Shown piece after piece: positions 25,029 through 38,452 of a DNA stretch of 64,000 nucleotides (its first letter is position 1; each line of letters begins with the position of its first letter). The notes under the pieces were generated by a model, which was not told the origin of the DNA, ran no database searches, and worked only from the letters and a program-made list of their open reading frames with translations. The stretch comes from Rhodocyclales bacterium (GTDB lineage: Bacteria > Pseudomonadota > Gammaproteobacteria > Burkholderiales > Rhodocyclaceae). The position numbers and the translations under genes are program-made. The stretch covers positions 1-64,000 of the forward strand of contig JAPLQX010000043.1 of the NCBI GenBank assembly GCA_026399435.1. The letters are read 5' to 3'.

Positions 25029-27086
25029 TTACGCAGACACGGCCATCCCGTTATGCCGCAACAAGGCATCGGGCCGCGGCTCGCGGCCGCGGAAGGCCTT
25101 GAAGGAGTCGAGCGCCGGACGCGAACCGCCGACCGACAGGATCTCGCGCCAGAAGCGTTCGCCGGTCGTCGCATCGAGCGTGCTGCCCCCGGTCTTCGCC
25201 GCCTCCTCGAAGGCCTCGTAGGCGTCGGCGGAAAGCACTTCGGCCCATTTGTAGCTGTAGTAGCCCGCCGCATAGCCGCCGCCGAATATGTGCGAAAAAC
25301 TGTGCGGGAAGCGGTTCCACTCGGGCGGCACCAGCACCGCCACTTCGCGGCGCACCTCGGCCAGCAAGTCCATGAAGCTGCGGCCGGCGCCGGGTGCGAA
25401 CTCGCTGTGCAGCAGCAGATCGAACAGGCCGAACTCGACCTGGCGCAGGGTCTGCAAGCCGCTCTGGAAATTCTTCGCGGCGATCATCTTGTCGTAGAGC
25501 GCGCGCGGCAATGGCGCCCCCGTTTCGGCGTGTGCCGTCATGCCGGTGAGCACGTCCCATTCCCAGCAGAAGTTTTCCATGAACTGGCTCGGCAGTTCCA
25601 CCGCATCCCATTCGACGCCGTGGATGCCCGACACCGGCAGTTCGTCTACCTGCGTCAGCAGATGGTGCAGGCCGTGGCCGCATTCGTGGAACAGCGTGAT
25701 GACATCGTCGTGACTGAAGGTGGCCGATTTGTCGCCGACCGGAGCCGGGAAGTTGCAGTTGAGGTAGGCCACCGGCGTCTGCACGCCGCTGGCAACGCGG
25801 CGGCGGGTGATCGCCTCATCCATCCACGCCCCGCCACGCTTGGTTTCGCGCGCATAGAGGTCGAGGTAGAACTGGCCGATCAACTTGCCATCGCGCTCGA
25901 TGCGAAAGAAGCGCACGGCGGGATGCCAGGCCGGCGCCGCATCGGGCGCGAGCTTCACCGCAAACAGGGACTCGATGACGCGGAACAGTCCGGCCAATAC
26001 CTTGGGCTCGGGGAAGTACTGCTTCACTTCGTCGTCGGAGAAGCTGTAGCGCTGCTGCTTGAGCTTTTCCGAGGCCCAGGCGAGATCCCAGCTCTCCAGC
26101 ACATCCATGCCGAGTTCCTGCCGGGCGAAATCGCGCAGTTCGGCGATGTCGCGCTCGGCGAAAGGGCGCGCCTTGGCCGCCATGTCGCGCTGGAAGGCGG
26201 CCACCTGGGCCGGCGTGTCGGCCATCTTGGTGGCGAGCGAAACTTCGGCGTAGCTGGCGTAGCCCAGCATTTGCGCCTCTTCATTGCGCAGGGCGAGCAG
26301 GCGGTCGATCAGCGGGCCGTTGTTCCAGCCCTCCGGGCCGAACTCGGAAGCGCGCGTGGCGTAGGCGCGGTACATGCGCGCGCGCAGCTCGCGGTTGTCG
26401 CAAAACTGCAGCACCGGAATATAGGATGGCGCATGCAAGGTGAATTTCCATCCTGGCTTGCCGTCCTTCTCGGCTGCCGCCCTTGCAGCGGCTTTTGCGT
26501 CGGCAGGCAGGCCGGCCAATGCACCCAACTGAGCGGCTTCGTCCTCGACCCACTCGGCGTGCGCATTGGTCGCATCGAGCACGTTCTCGGAAAACTTTGC
26601 ACCCAGCGCAGACAGCTCTTCCTGGATTTCCTTGAAGCGCGGCTTGCGGTCTTCGGGAAGTTCCGCGCCGGACAACCGGAAATCGCGCAATTCGTTTTCG
26701 ATGATGCGGCGCCTGGCCGGCGATAGCGTGGGGAACTCCACACCCGCCGCCAGCACCTTGAACTTGGCGAACAGCGCGAGGTTTTGTCCAAGATCGGCGT
26801 AGAAGCTCGAAACCTCGGGCAGCATGGCGTTATAAGCCTCGCGCCAGGGCGGCACGTCATTGACCGAATGCAGATGGCCGACGATGCCCCAGGCGCGCGA
26901 CAGACGTTCGCCCGCATCGAGCATCGGCTGCACGAAAGCATCCCACGTCGCAGCGGTCTCGGGCGCGATCAGGCGATCGATCAGGGCGCGGTTCTCGTCG
27001 AGCAGTTGACGGATGGCGGGGGTGACGTGTTCGGGCTGAACGGCGTCAAAGCGGGGCAGCCCGCTGAAATCGAGTAATGGATTCAT
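25029..27086 (-). CDS. prlC: oligopeptidase A (M3 family)
   Basis: Cytosolic zinc metallopeptidase that degrades oligopeptides such as cleaved signal peptides. 685 aa; the zinc-binding FHECGHGLHHLL is near residue 463, with the third ligand region EWDAVELPSQFMENFCWEW shortly after. Length and N-terminus (NPLLDFSGLPRFDAVQPEHV) match the family. It lies 67 bp downstream of the DUF2189 gene on the same strand and ends convergently with the small Cys-rich gene. Confidence 0.95.
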   Translation of the reverse strand: MNPLLDFSGLPRFDAVQPEHVTPAIRQLLDENRALIDRLIAPETAATWDAFVQPMLDAGERLSRAWGIVGHLHSVNDVPPWREAYNAMLPEVSSFYADLGQNLALFAKFKVLAAGVEFPTLSPARRRIIENELRDFRLSGAELPEDRKPRFKEIQEELSALGAKFSENVLDATNAHAEWVEDEAAQLGALAGLPADAKAAARAAAEKDGKPGWKFTLHAPSYIPVLQFCDNRELRARMYRAYATRASEFGPEGWNNGPLIDRLLALRNEEAQMLGYASYAEVSLATKMADTPAQVAAFQRDMAAKARPFAERDIAELRDFARQELGMDVLESWDLAWASEKLKQQRYSFSDDEVKQYFPEPKVLAGLFRVIESLFAVKLAPDAAPAWHPAVRFFRIERDGKLIGQFYLDLYARETKRGGAWMDEAITRRRVASGVQTPVAYLNCNFPAPVGDKSATFSHDDVITLFHECGHGLHHLLTQVDELPVSGIHGVEWDAVELPSQFMENFCWEWDVLTGMTAHAETGAPLPRALYDKMIAAKNFQSGLQTLRQVEFGLFDLLLHSEFAPGAGRSFMDLLAEVRREVAVLVPPEWNRFPHSFSHIFGGGYAAGYYSYKWAEVLSADAYEAFEEAAKTGGSTLDATTGERFWREILSVGGSRPALDSFKAFRGREPRPDALLRHNGMAVSA

Positions 27087-27153
27087 CTTTTGTATCTTGG
27101 GGCGAAGCTTGGGGGTTCAATGGTTCGCCGTCGATTGCTTGCGGCCGCTGCGT

Positions 27154-27933
27154 TCAGGCGTGGTGCTCGACGAGGTCCCTGTAGGCGTGAAAACTGGCGT
27201 GTCCGAGCCAGGGCAAGATAACTATCATCCCCACCAGCGCGGTGGCGAAACCAAGGCCGCAGAGCAGCATGATGATGAGGGCCCACAAAGCCAGCGGCAA
27301 CGGATTCTCGGCAACGGCATTGACGCTGGTCACCAGCGCACAAAGCAGGTCGCATTGGCGGTCGACCAGCATCGGCATCGAAACCACGCTGAGGGCGAAC
27401 ACCAGCGCCGCAAGCACGGCGCCCGCACTCAGATAGACGAAGAACATCAGGTAATGCTGCGGGTTGAGCACCACCTCGACCATCATGTCCATCGGCACCA
27501 TGGCGCTGCCCTTGTAGAACAGGGCGATGATCACCACGGAGACCAGTTGCCACGCGGTACCGGCCAGTATCGACATCAGTCCGAAACTGATCAGCGCGGA
27601 GGGGTTGCGCCGCCAAGCCAGCATCGAATCTTCGAGCGCTGCCGGCTCATTGGCCAGATAGCGGCGCGAGAGTTCATAAAGCCCGGCCGCGAGCATAGGC
27701 GCCACCAGCAGAAAGCCGGTGATCGCGGCGGCGAACAGATAGGGCAGGTTCGCCGTAAGACCCAGTATGACAGCACCGCCTACGGCGATGGCGACGCCAT
27801 AAAACAGGCTCGCCGCAGGCTGCCGGCGGAGGTCAGCCCAGCCCAGTCTCAGCCACTTCAGCGGCGCGCCAAAGCCAACCTTGCGCACCATGGGAAGAGC
27901 CGGCGCTGGCGAGACGGCGACGGAATCGCTCAT
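27154..27933 (-). CDS. DUF2189 integral membrane protein
   Basis: A 259-aa protein with about six hydrophobic segments (near 43-62, 65-90, 115-138, 150-185, 200-240) and the DUF2189 pattern around GWADLRRQPAASLFYG and SMLAWRRNPSALISFG. Function unknown. It lies 22 bp after purC and may be co-transcribed. A dispersed 20-nt motif (27898-27917) encodes its SPAPALP N-terminal residues in antisense. Confidence 0.8.
   Translation of the reverse strand: MSDSVAVSPAPALPMVRKVGFGAPLKWLRLGWADLRRQPAASLFYGVAIAVGGAVILGLTANLPYLFAAAITGFLLVAPMLAAGLYELSRRYLANEPAALEDSMLAWRRNPSALISFGLMSILAGTAWQLVSVVIIALFYKGSAMVPMDMMVEVVLNPQHYLMFFVYLSAGAVLAALVFALSVVSMPMLVDRQCDLLCALVTSVNAVAENPLPLALWALIIMLLCGLGFATALVGMIVILPWLGHASFHAYRDLVEHHA
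27898..27917 (+). repeat. dispersed 20-nt motif copy
   Basis: Matches the consensus AGTCGGCGCTGGCGATACGG at 18 of 20 positions. It lies within the first codons of the DUF2189 gene, in the opposite orientation. Confidence 0.55.
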
Positions 27934-27955
27934 CGGACCGGAATCGTCGGCAGCA

Positions 27956-28861
27956 TCAGATCGTGTGCGGGCCTGCGAGGCGGGTCAGCGCCTCAAGATA
28001 GTTGGCGGCGGTCTTGTCGATGATGTCTTGCGGCAGCTTCGGCCCCGGCGCCTGCTTGTTCCAGTCCAGCGTTTCCAGATAGTCGCGGACGAACTGCTTG
28101 TCGAAGCTGGGCGGACTGATGCCCACCTTGTAGCGGTCGGCCGGCCAGAAACGCGAGGAGTCGGGCGTCAGCACTTCGTCGATCAGATAGAGCCGGCCTT
28201 CGGCGTCCTGGCCGAACTCGAACTTGGTGTCGGCGATGATGATGCCGACCACGCGGGCAAAGGCGGCGGCCTCGCGATACAGGCGCAAGGTAGTTTCCTT
28301 GACTGTCTTCGCCAGATCGGCACCCAGCAGTTTCTCGACCGCCGCGTAGTCGATGTTTTCGTCATGATCACCGGCCTCGGCCTTGGTCGCCGGGGTGAAT
28401 ATCGGCGTCGGCAATTGCTGGGCCATCTGCAGTCCGGGCGGCAGTGCGATGCCGCAGACGGCACCCGTCGCCCGATAATCCTTCCAGCCCGAGCCGATCA
28501 GGTATCCGCGTGCCACCGCCTCTATCGGCAGGGGTTTCAGGCGCTTGACCACCAGTGCGCGGCCGCGCACCTGGGCTTGGTCCTCGGCCCCCGACACCAC
28601 GGTCTCGGGATCGATGCCGGTCAGCTGGTTGGGTACCACGTGCGCCAGCTTGCCGAACCAGAAATTGGCCATGGCCGTGAGCACGGCACCCTTGCCCGGA
28701 ATCGGGTCGGGCAGGATCACGTCGAAGGCCGACAAACGATCCGTGGTGACGATCAGCAGTTTGTCCTCGCCCACGGCGTAGATGTCGCGCACCTTGCCGC
28801 GGCCGAGCAGCGGCAGGCTCTTGATGGTGGATTCGAACAAGGGAGGGGAAAAAATTGCCAT
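27956..28861 (-). CDS. purC: SAICAR synthetase
   Basis: Phosphoribosylaminoimidazole-succinocarboxamide synthase: joins CAIR and Asp with ATP in purine synthesis. It is 301 aa from the ATG at 28861 ([36 protein letters not shown], the expected N-terminus). Visible motifs are [26 protein letters not shown] and [13 protein letters not shown]. Separated from the other pur genes by over 16 kb; it follows psiE by 22 bp downstream of the fba terminator. Confidence 0.95.
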   Translation of the reverse strand: MAIFSPPLFESTIKSLPLLGRGKVRDIYAVGEDKLLIVTTDRLSAFDVILPDPIPGKGAVLTAMANFWFGKLAHVVPNQLTGIDPETVVSGAEDQAQVRGRALVVKRLKPLPIEAVARGYLIGSGWKDYRATGAVCGIALPPGLQMAQQLPTPIFTPATKAEAGDHDENIDYAAVEKLLGADLAKTVKETTLRLYREAAAFARVVGIIIADTKFEFGQDAEGRLYLIDEVLTPDSSRFWPADRYKVGISPPSFDKQFVRDYLETLDWNKQAPGPKLPQDIIDKTAANYLEALTRLAGPHTI

Positions 28862-28883
28862 GTAGATGCTCTGAACGGAAGGT

Positions 28884-29330
28884 TTATTCGCGAACGTAGG
28901 GTTTGCCGAGTTTTTCGTCGGCATCCTCGCGATAGGGAAAGCGCACGTGCCCGTAGCGGATCACCAGCACGGAAACGGTCAGCAGGAATATGGCTGCGGC
29001 GACGGCCAGCATGCGCCATTCGGTCATTTCCTTGAGATCGAGGATCAGGTAGCGCGCCAGCGCCACCATGCCGATGTACAAGGGAAAGCGCACCTGAACC
29101 TGCCCCGACTTCAAGTACTGGCCGATCATCGCCAGCACTTCGAGGAAGAGGAACATCAGCAGCAGATCCGCCAGCGCCACCCGGTGCGATTCGATCATCA
29201 GCACCGCCTCCTGATACATGGCGATGGTGGTGGCGAAGGCGATCACCAGCAAGCCGGCATACTCGACAATGTCGAGGCCGCTGCTGAAGAATTTGCGCAG
29301 TCGATCGAAAGTGTGGGACTTGATGTCCAT
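28884..29330 (-). CDS. psiE: PsiE-like phosphate-starvation-inducible membrane protein
   Basis: 148 aa with four hydrophobic segments (about 20-40, 50-70, 80-98, 105-128), matching the PsiE family of unknown biochemical role. The ATG at 29330 sits directly after the U-tract of the fba terminator, and no Shine-Dalgarno is visible. Initiation may therefore be inefficient, or a downstream start may be used. Confidence 0.75.
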   Translation of the reverse strand: MDIKSHTFDRLRKFFSSGLDIVEYAGLLVIAFATTIAMYQEAVLMIESHRVALADLLLMFLFLEVLAMIGQYLKSGQVQVRFPLYIGMVALARYLILDLKEMTEWRMLAVAAAIFLLTVSVLVIRYGHVRFPYREDADEKLGKPYVRE

Positions 29331-29335
29331 GCTGG

Positions 29336-29367
29336 AAAAAGACAAGGCCGCCCGAATGGGGCGGCCT
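29336..29367 (-). terminator. terminator after fba
   Basis: On the minus strand AGGCCGCCC-loop-GGGCGGCCT (9-bp stem, 29345-29367) is followed by TGTCTTTTT. It ends the Calvin-cycle operon after fba. Confidence 0.85.
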
Positions 29368-29390
29368 GTTAATTTACCTTAAAAGCCTGA

Positions 29391-30455
29391 TCATTTGACG
29401 ATCGCGTTGAGCTCGCCCTTCTTGTAGCGCTCGGCCATCTTTTCCAGTGACATCGGCTTGATCTTGCTGGCCTGGCCGGCACAGCCGAAGGCCGTATAGC
29501 GGGCGACGCAGATTTCCTTCATCGCCTTGCGGGCCGCCGCAAAGTATTTGCGCGGATCGAAGTCCTTGGTGTTCTCGGCCAGGTACTTGCGGATCGCGCC
29601 GGTGGAGGCCATGCGCAGGTCGGTATCGATGTTGATCTTGCGCACGCCGTGCTTGATGCCTTCGACGATTTCCTCGACCGGCACGCCATAGGTTTCGCCC
29701 ATGGTGCCGCCGTACTGGTTGATGATCTTGAGCCACTCCTGCGGCACCGACGAAGAACCATGCATCACCAGGTGGGTATTCGGAATGCGGGCATGAATTT
29801 CCTTGATGCGGTCGATGCGCAGCACCGCGCCGGTGGGCGGCCGGGTGAATTTGTAGGCCCCGTGCGAGGTGCCGATGGCAATCGCCAGCGCATCGACGCC
29901 GGTCGCCTTGACGAATTCCGCGGCCTCATTGGGGTCGGTCAGGAGCTGGTCGTGCGACAGCGCGCCTTCGGCGCCGTGGCCGTCCTCCTTCTCGCCCATG
30001 CCGGTCTCCAGCGAGCCCAGGCAACCGAGTTCGCCTTCCACTGAAACGCCGATGGCGTGGGCGATGTCGACCACGTGACGGCTGACCCGGGCGTTGTACT
30101 CGAAACTGGCCGGGGTCTTGGCATCTTCCTGCAGCGAGCCGTCCATCATCACGCTGGAAAAGCCCGAGCGCATCGACTGGATGCAAATCGCCGGGCTGGC
30201 GCCGTGATCCTGGTGCATCACGATCGGGATATCCGGATGAGTCTCGATCGCCGCCTCGATCAGGTGGCGCAGATAGGGTTCGCCGGCATATTTGCGGGCG
30301 CCGGCCGAGCCCTGCATGATGACCGGGCTGTTGGTTTCGGCGGCGGCTTCCATGATGGCCTGGATCTGTTCCAGATTATTGACGTTGAACGCCGGCAGAC
30401 CGTAGCCGTTTTCGGCGGCATGGTCGAGCAATTGACGCATGGATACTAGGGGCAT
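29391..30455 (-). CDS. fba: class II fructose-1,6-bisphosphate aldolase (Calvin-cycle type)
   Basis: Zinc aldolase acting on fructose- and sedoheptulose-bisphosphate. 354 aa; zinc ligands are visible in [10 protein letters not shown] (about 79-88), GTSHGAYKF (about 208-216) and VMHGSSSVP (about 245-253), with acidic motif GELGCLGS. Length and sequence match the CbbA/FbaA type of autotrophs. Last gene of fbp-prk-tkt-gap-pgk-pyk-fba, 15 bp after pyk, followed by a strong terminator. Confidence 0.95.
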   Translation of the reverse strand: MPLVSMRQLLDHAAENGYGLPAFNVNNLEQIQAIMEAAAETNSPVIMQGSAGARKYAGEPYLRHLIEAAIETHPDIPIVMHQDHGASPAICIQSMRSGFSSVMMDGSLQEDAKTPASFEYNARVSRHVVDIAHAIGVSVEGELGCLGSLETGMGEKEDGHGAEGALSHDQLLTDPNEAAEFVKATGVDALAIAIGTSHGAYKFTRPPTGAVLRIDRIKEIHARIPNTHLVMHGSSSVPQEWLKIINQYGGTMGETYGVPVEEIVEGIKHGVRKINIDTDLRMASTGAIRKYLAENTKDFDPRKYFAAARKAMKEICVARYTAFGCAGQASKIKPMSLEKMAERYKKGELNAIVK

Positions 30456-30470
30456 GGCAATCTCCTTGGG

Positions 30471-31895
30471 TTATCGGGGCGCGGATTTGGGCCGGCGGTG
30501 CTCGCCGACCTTGACAATTTTCATGGTGTTGGTGCCGCCAGCCTGACCGATCGGCTCGCCGATGGTCAGCACGATCAGATCGCCGGGTTCGACAGCGCCG
30601 GCACCGATCAGGATTTCCTCCGCCTGCCACAGCAGTTCATCGCGATCCGTGGCGATGTACTCGGTCAGCAGCGGATAGACGTCGCGGTAGATGCTGACGC
30701 GGTAACGGGTGCGGATGCGCGGCGTCAGCGCGTAGATGGGCACGCCGGAATTGAGCCGGCTCATCCACAGCGTGGTCGAGCCGGACTCGGTCAGCGTCGC
30801 GATGGCCTTCACCTTGAGGTGGAAGGCGGTGAATATCGCCGCCATCGAGATCGACTGGTCGATGCGCGTAAACACCTGGTCGAGAAAGTGCGTATCGAGG
30901 GTAACGGTCTGCGATTTTTCCGCCTCGAAACAGACCCGCGCCATGGCCTCTACGGCCTGCACGGGATAAGCGCCGGAGGCGGTCTCGGCGGAGAGCATCA
31001 CGGCATCGGTGCCGTCGAGCACGGCGTTGGCAACGTCGGAAACCTCGGCGCGGGTGGGTACCGGGCTGGCGATCATCGATTCCATCATTTGCGTGGCAGT
31101 GATGGAAAAACGGTTGTACTCGCGCGCCATGCGAATCATGCGCTTTTGCAGGGCCGGCACCGCCGCATCACCGACCTCGACGGCCAAGTCGCCGCGCGCC
31201 ACCATGATGCCGTCGGTAGCGTGCAGGATGTCTTCGAGATTCTGCACCGCCTCGACCCGCTCGATCTTGGCGATCACCAGCGCGTCGGATCCGGCGTCGC
31301 GCAGCAACTGGCGCGCCTGACGCATGTCGGCGCCCGACTTGGGAAAAGACACGGCGACGAAATCGACATTGAGCGAGGCCGCGGTCTTGATGTCCGCCAT
31401 GTCCTTGGGTGTCAGCGCCGGCGCGGAAAGCCCGCCGCCCTGCTTGTTGATGCCCTTGTTGTTGGACAGTTCGCCATCGTGCCGGTTGCGGCAGTGGATT
31501 TCGCTGCCCTGGATGCGCTCGATGTCGAACACCGTGCGTCCATCGTCGAGCAGCAGTACGTCGCCGGCGACGACATCCTCGATCAGTTCGGGATAGTCGA
31601 GGCCGACCCGCCCCTCGTCGCCCAGCGCGCACTTCGCGTCGAGGATGAAGCTCTGTCCCGCCTTGATGGTCACCGGACCGGCGGCGAACTTGCCAATGCG
31701 GCCCACGGTACGGCCGGCCTTGTGGGCCACATCACGCAGAATGGCGATGCGCTTCTGGTGGTCTTCAGCCGTGCCATGCGAAAAATTCAGGCGCACCACG
31801 TCGATCCCGGCCGCGACCAGTTCGGCGAGCCGTTCCGGACTGCTGGAAGCGGGTCCGAGGGTGGCGACGATCTTGGTCGAGCGCTTCATGGTCAT
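30471..31895 (-). CDS. pyk: pyruvate kinase with active-site-strand deletion
   Basis: Converts PEP and ADP to pyruvate and ATP. The 474-aa protein keeps the phosphate-binding NFSHGT (about 38-43), the catalytic Lys in VIAKIERVEA, metal-binding ARGDLAVE and the catalytic Thr region TATQMMESM. However, the usual MADLQGPKIR-type strand is missing: the sequence runs GRTVG directly into RIGKFAAG near residues 62-74, about ten residues short of family members. That strand normally supplies potassium- and substrate-binding residues, so activity is doubtful. The deletion is in frame. Lies 38 bp after pgk and 15 bp before fba. Confidence 0.9.
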   Translation of the reverse strand: MTMKRSTKIVATLGPASSSPERLAELVAAGIDVVRLNFSHGTAEDHQKRIAILRDVAHKAGRTVGRIGKFAAGPVTIKAGQSFILDAKCALGDEGRVGLDYPELIEDVVAGDVLLLDDGRTVFDIERIQGSEIHCRNRHDGELSNNKGINKQGGGLSAPALTPKDMADIKTAASLNVDFVAVSFPKSGADMRQARQLLRDAGSDALVIAKIERVEAVQNLEDILHATDGIMVARGDLAVEVGDAAVPALQKRMIRMAREYNRFSITATQMMESMIASPVPTRAEVSDVANAVLDGTDAVMLSAETASGAYPVQAVEAMARVCFEAEKSQTVTLDTHFLDQVFTRIDQSISMAAIFTAFHLKVKAIATLTESGSTTLWMSRLNSGVPIYALTPRIRTRYRVSIYRDVYPLLTEYIATDRDELLWQAEEILIGAGAVEPGDLIVLTIGEPIGQAGGTNTMKIVKVGEHRRPKSAPR

Positions 31896-31933
31896 GGCGG
31901 CGCCCGTCGCTCAGTGGGATTGTTCACAATCTC

Positions 31934-33115
31934 TCAGTTCGTGGCGCGCCGCTCCAGCATATCGATAGCCGGGAGTTTCTTGCCTTCGAGGAATTCCAGG
32001 AAGGCACCGCCAGCGGTCGAAATGTAGGACACCTTGTCGTAGATATCGTACTTCTGGATCGCCGCAATGGTGTCGCCGCCGCCGGCCAGGGTGAATGCCT
32101 TGGTGTTTGCGATAGCCATGGCAATGGCCTTGGTGCCTTCGCCGAACTGGTCGAATTCGAACACGCCGACCGGACCGTTCCACACCACGGTACCCGCCTT
32201 CATGATGATGTCGACCACTTCCTGCGCCGACTTCGGGCCGATGTCGAAAATCATGTCGTCATCGGCGACGGCTCCTGCTGCCTTCTGCACCGCAGGCTCG
32301 GCGGCATCGAACTTCTTGCCGCAGACCACATCGACGGCAATCGGGATGGTCGCGCCGCGCGCAGTCATCTTCTTCATCAGGGCCTGGGCCGTCGGTACCA
32401 GGTCATCCTCGCAGAGCGACTTGCCGACATTCCTGCCGGATGCCTTGAGGAAAGTATTGGCGATACCGCCGCCAACCACCATCTGATCGACTTTTTCGGA
32501 CAGCGCTTCGAGCACGGTGAGCTTGGTCGACACCTTGGAGCCGCCGACGATGGCCACCATCGGCCGCGCCGGGGTGGCCAGCGCCTTGGTCAGCGCTTCG
32601 AGTTCCTCGGCCACCAGCAGGCCGGCGCAGGCCGCCGGCGCGAACTGCGCCACGCCGTAGGTCGATGCCTCGGCGCGGTGCGCGGTGCCGAAGGCATCCA
32701 TGACGAACAGATCGCAAAGGGCGGCGTACTTCCGTGCCGTGGCATCGACGTTCTTCTTCTCGCCCTTGTTGAAGCGGCAGTTTTCCAGCACCACCACCTC
32801 GCCGTCGGCCACATCGAAGCCGCCGTCGACCCAGTCGCGAATCACGCGCACCGGCTTGCCGAGCTTGGCGGCCATGACGTCGGCCACCGGCTTGAGCGAG
32901 TTTTCGTCGGCATACACGCCTTCTTCCGGGCGGCCGAGGTGCGAAGTGACCATCACGCGAGCGCCTGCCTTGAGGCAATGCTCGATGGTCGGCATCGAGG
33001 CGGTGATGCGGGCGTCCGAAGTCACCTTGCCGTCCTTGACCGGCACATTGAGGTCGGCGCGAATGAAGACGCGCTTGCCCGCCAGGTTGAAATCAGTAAG
33101 ACGCTTGAACGTCAT
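31934..33115 (-). CDS. pgk: phosphoglycerate kinase
   Basis: Phosphorylates 3-phosphoglycerate, the RuBisCO product, in the Calvin cycle, and runs in reverse in glycolysis. 393 aa with [16 protein letters not shown] (about 19-34), SHLGRPEEG (about 58-66), the C-terminal GGGDTIAA nucleotide loop and [15 protein letters not shown]. Lies 19 bp after gap in the cbb operon. Confidence 0.97.
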   Translation of the reverse strand: MTFKRLTDFNLAGKRVFIRADLNVPVKDGKVTSDARITASMPTIEHCLKAGARVMVTSHLGRPEEGVYADENSLKPVADVMAAKLGKPVRVIRDWVDGGFDVADGEVVVLENCRFNKGEKKNVDATARKYAALCDLFVMDAFGTAHRAEASTYGVAQFAPAACAGLLVAEELEALTKALATPARPMVAIVGGSKVSTKLTVLEALSEKVDQMVVGGGIANTFLKASGRNVGKSLCEDDLVPTAQALMKKMTARGATIPIAVDVVCGKKFDAAEPAVQKAAGAVADDDMIFDIGPKSAQEVVDIIMKAGTVVWNGPVGVFEFDQFGEGTKAIAMAIANTKAFTLAGGGDTIAAIQKYDIYDKVSYISTAGGAFLEFLEGKKLPAIDMLERRATN

Positions 33116-33134
33116 CGCGAGTCTCCCTGTTGCC

Positions 33135-36180
<3,046 letters not shown>

Positions 36181-36277
36181 CACTTCCCTTTTCTATTAGG
36201 GTCGGGTGGAACCCGATATTATCTTCGAAATTGCGGTGGATCGCGCTAGTAGCTGCAGATGCTTGATTCCCTGTGGC

Positions 36278-37150
36278 TCAGGCCCGCTTGCGGTTCTCCA
36301 TCATGCGCAGAATCAGGGGCGTGAAGATCAGTTGCATCGCCAGTTCCATCTTGCCGCCGGGCACCACGATGATGTTCGGTCGCGACATGAAGGAATTGTG
36401 GATCATGGACAGCAGGTAGGGAAAGTCGATGCCCTTCGGGTTGGCGAAGCGGATTACGACGAAGCTTTCGTCCGCCGTCGGAATGTCGCGGGCGATGAAA
36501 GGGTTGGAGGTGTCCACTGTCGGCACCCGCTGGAAGTTCACGTGGGTGCGCGAGAACTGCGGCGTGATGTAGTTGATGTAGTCCGGCATGCGGCGCAGGA
36601 TAGTATCGACCACGGCCTCGGTCGAGTAGCCGCGCTGATTCTTGTCGCGGTGAAGCTTCTGGATCCACTCGAGGTTCACAGTCGGCACCACGCCGACCAG
36701 CAAGTCGGCATGCTGGGCGACATTGACCTTGTCGGTAACCGCGGCGCCATGCAGGCCCTCGTAGAACATCAGGTCGGTGTCGGCTGAAATGTCTTCCCAG
36801 GGTGTGAATTCGCCCGACTCCTGGCCGTAGGGCGCCGCTTCGTCGGCATTGTGCAAATACTTCCGCACCTTGCCTTTACCGGTTTCGCCGTAACCCTTGA
36901 ACAGCCCGGCGAGCTCCTCGAGCAGATTGGCTTCCGGGCCGAAATGGCTGAAGTGGTGGTTGCCTTGCACTCGCGCCTCTTCCATCCCCACTTTCATGGA
37001 CTTGCGGTCGAAGCGATGGAAGGAATCGCCCTCGACGATGGCCGCCTTGAGGTTTTCGCGGCGGAAGACCAGATCGAAAGACTTGGTGACCGTGGACGTG
37101 CCGGCGCCGGAAGATCCGGTGATGGCGACGATGGGATGCTTGACCGACAT
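36278..37150 (-). CDS. prk: phosphoribulokinase
   Basis: Makes ribulose-1,5-bisphosphate from ribulose-5-phosphate and ATP, the Calvin-cycle-specific step feeding RuBisCO. 290 aa from the ATG at 37150 (MSVKHPIVAITGSSGAGTSTVTKSF, with the P-loop GSSGAGTST at about 12-20). YEGLHGA and the VVPGGKMELAMQL C-terminal region fit the proteobacterial octameric form. Starts 14 bp after fbp. Confidence 0.96.
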   Translation of the reverse strand: MSVKHPIVAITGSSGAGTSTVTKSFDLVFRRENLKAAIVEGDSFHRFDRKSMKVGMEEARVQGNHHFSHFGPEANLLEELAGLFKGYGETGKGKVRKYLHNADEAAPYGQESGEFTPWEDISADTDLMFYEGLHGAAVTDKVNVAQHADLLVGVVPTVNLEWIQKLHRDKNQRGYSTEAVVDTILRRMPDYINYITPQFSRTHVNFQRVPTVDTSNPFIARDIPTADESFVVIRFANPKGIDFPYLLSMIHNSFMSRPNIIVVPGGKMELAMQLIFTPLILRMMENRKRA

Positions 37151-37164
37151 GGGGGTCTCCTGAG

Positions 37165-38256
37165 TTACTGTGTCCTGAACAGCGAGCGTGTTGAAAACAA
37201 CGGCGAGTTGAAGGTATCCGGTTCCTTGCCGCTGGCGTATTCCGCGTGGTAGCTGGAGACGCGCTCGACTTCGTTCTTCGAACCGAAGATCAGTGGTACG
37301 CGCTGGTGCAGGTCCTTTGGGGAAAGTTCCATCACCCGTTCGCGCCCGGTGGTCGATGCGCCACCGGCCTGCTCGATCAGAAAGGAAATCGGATTGGCCT
37401 CGTACATCAGTCGCAAACGACCGGGCCTGGCGGGATCCTTGCTGTCCTTCGGATACATGAAAATCCCGCCGCGCGTCAGGATGCGGAAAGTTTCCGCGAC
37501 CAGCGAAGCGACCCAGCGCATATTGAAGTCTTTGGCTCTGGGGCCCGTCTTGCCGGCCAGACACTCTTCCACATAACGCTTCACCGGAGGTTCCCAGAAA
37601 CGCTCGTTGGACGCGTTGATGGCAAACTCGTTCGCGTCGTCCGGAATGCGCATCCGGGGATGGGTCAGGATGAAGGCGCCGATGTCGCGGTCCAGGGTGA
37701 AGCCATCGACCCCGTCGCCGGTGGTCAGCACCAGCATGGTCGATGGCCCGTAGAGCGCGAGGCCGGCGCAGACCTGTTCCGTGCCCGGCTGCAGGAAATC
37801 TTCGAGGCTGGCGTTGCTGCCCGGATTGGGTGCGCGCAAGATTGAAAATATCGTTCCCACCGTCAAGTTGACGTCGATATTTGAACTGCCGTCAAGGGGA
37901 TCGAAGACCAGCAGATACTTGCCGCGCCTGCAATGGTCGGGAATGGAATACACGTCGTCCATTTCCTCTGAGGCCATGCCGCTCAAGTGCCCGTTCCACT
38001 GGTTTTCCTGAAGCATCACCTCGTTGCTCATGACGTCGAGCTTCTTCTGCACCTCACCTTGGACGTTCACCGATACATCATCACCTCCGGCATTGCCCAA
38101 GGCGCCCACCAAGGCACCCTTGTTCACCTGGTTGGAGATGATCTTGATTGCCGTCGCCAGGGAATTGAGCAGCCCGGAGAACTCACCCGAGGCGCCAGGA
38201 TGCTTGTGTTCTTCCTCAATGGTGTAGCGCGTCAGCGTGGTGCGTCCGTGGTGCAT
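37165..38256 (-). CDS. fbp: class I fructose-1,6-bisphosphatase
   Basis: Dephosphorylates fructose-1,6-bisphosphate in the regenerative phase. 363 aa with metal-binding [20 protein letters not shown] (about 118-137) and C-terminal [20 protein letters not shown] Shine-Dalgarno upstream of the ATG. First gene of the seven-gene operon to fba. Its 247-bp upstream region holds a hairpin repeat and a LysR-type operator (38416-38452). Confidence 0.96.
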   Translation of the reverse strand: MHHGRTTLTRYTIEEEHKHPGASGEFSGLLNSLATAIKIISNQVNKGALVGALGNAGGDDVSVNVQGEVQKKLDVMSNEVMLQENQWNGHLSGMASEEMDDVYSIPDHCRRGKYLLVFDPLDGSSNIDVNLTVGTIFSILRAPNPGSNASLEDFLQPGTEQVCAGLALYGPSTMLVLTTGDGVDGFTLDRDIGAFILTHPRMRIPDDANEFAINASNERFWEPPVKRYVEECLAGKTGPRAKDFNMRWVASLVAETFRILTRGGIFMYPKDSKDPARPGRLRLMYEANPISFLIEQAGGASTTGRERVMELSPKDLHQRVPLIFGSKNEVERVSSYHAEYASGKEPDTFNSPLFSTRSLFRTQ

Positions 38257-38279
38257 CAGTCCTGCTCCTTAGAATGTTG

Positions 38280-38341
38280 TAGTTGCGGCCGCTGCGCTTG
38301 ACGCCGATATGTTTGGCGCCAGCCTCCACTGAATATTCGTT
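38280..38341 (-). repeat. 62-nt hairpin repeat, copy B (fbp leader)
   Basis: Ungapped relative of 23862-23923. The stem differs by two complete compensatory changes plus wobble pairs. It lies 24-85 bases before the fbp ATG, in the probable 5' untranslated region. Confidence 0.75.
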
Positions 38342-38415
38342 CCCGGATTGCCTCCTGCACACTGCCGGTGCAAATGACCCCGTTTTGTCAGCGAACAATG
38401 TAATCGCATCGATCT

Positions 38416-38452
38416 ATAAGCACCATTCACTTTTTCTTATCCTTCAAATAAG
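38416..38452. promoter_or_regulatory. LysR-type (CbbR) operator upstream of fbp
   Basis: ATAAG (38416-38420), 15 bases, CTTAT (38436-38440), 7 bases, ATAAG (38448-38452). CTTAT-N7-ATAAG is a perfect interrupted palindrome with T-N11-A geometry. The first 25 bases match the site before cbbY at 19 positions. About 160 bp before the fbp ATG. Confidence 0.75.

Noticed and set aside
27139-27160. Third copy of the crp/fbp hairpin repeat
   Set aside because: Only the GCGGCCGCTGCG portion matches; no stem partner follows.
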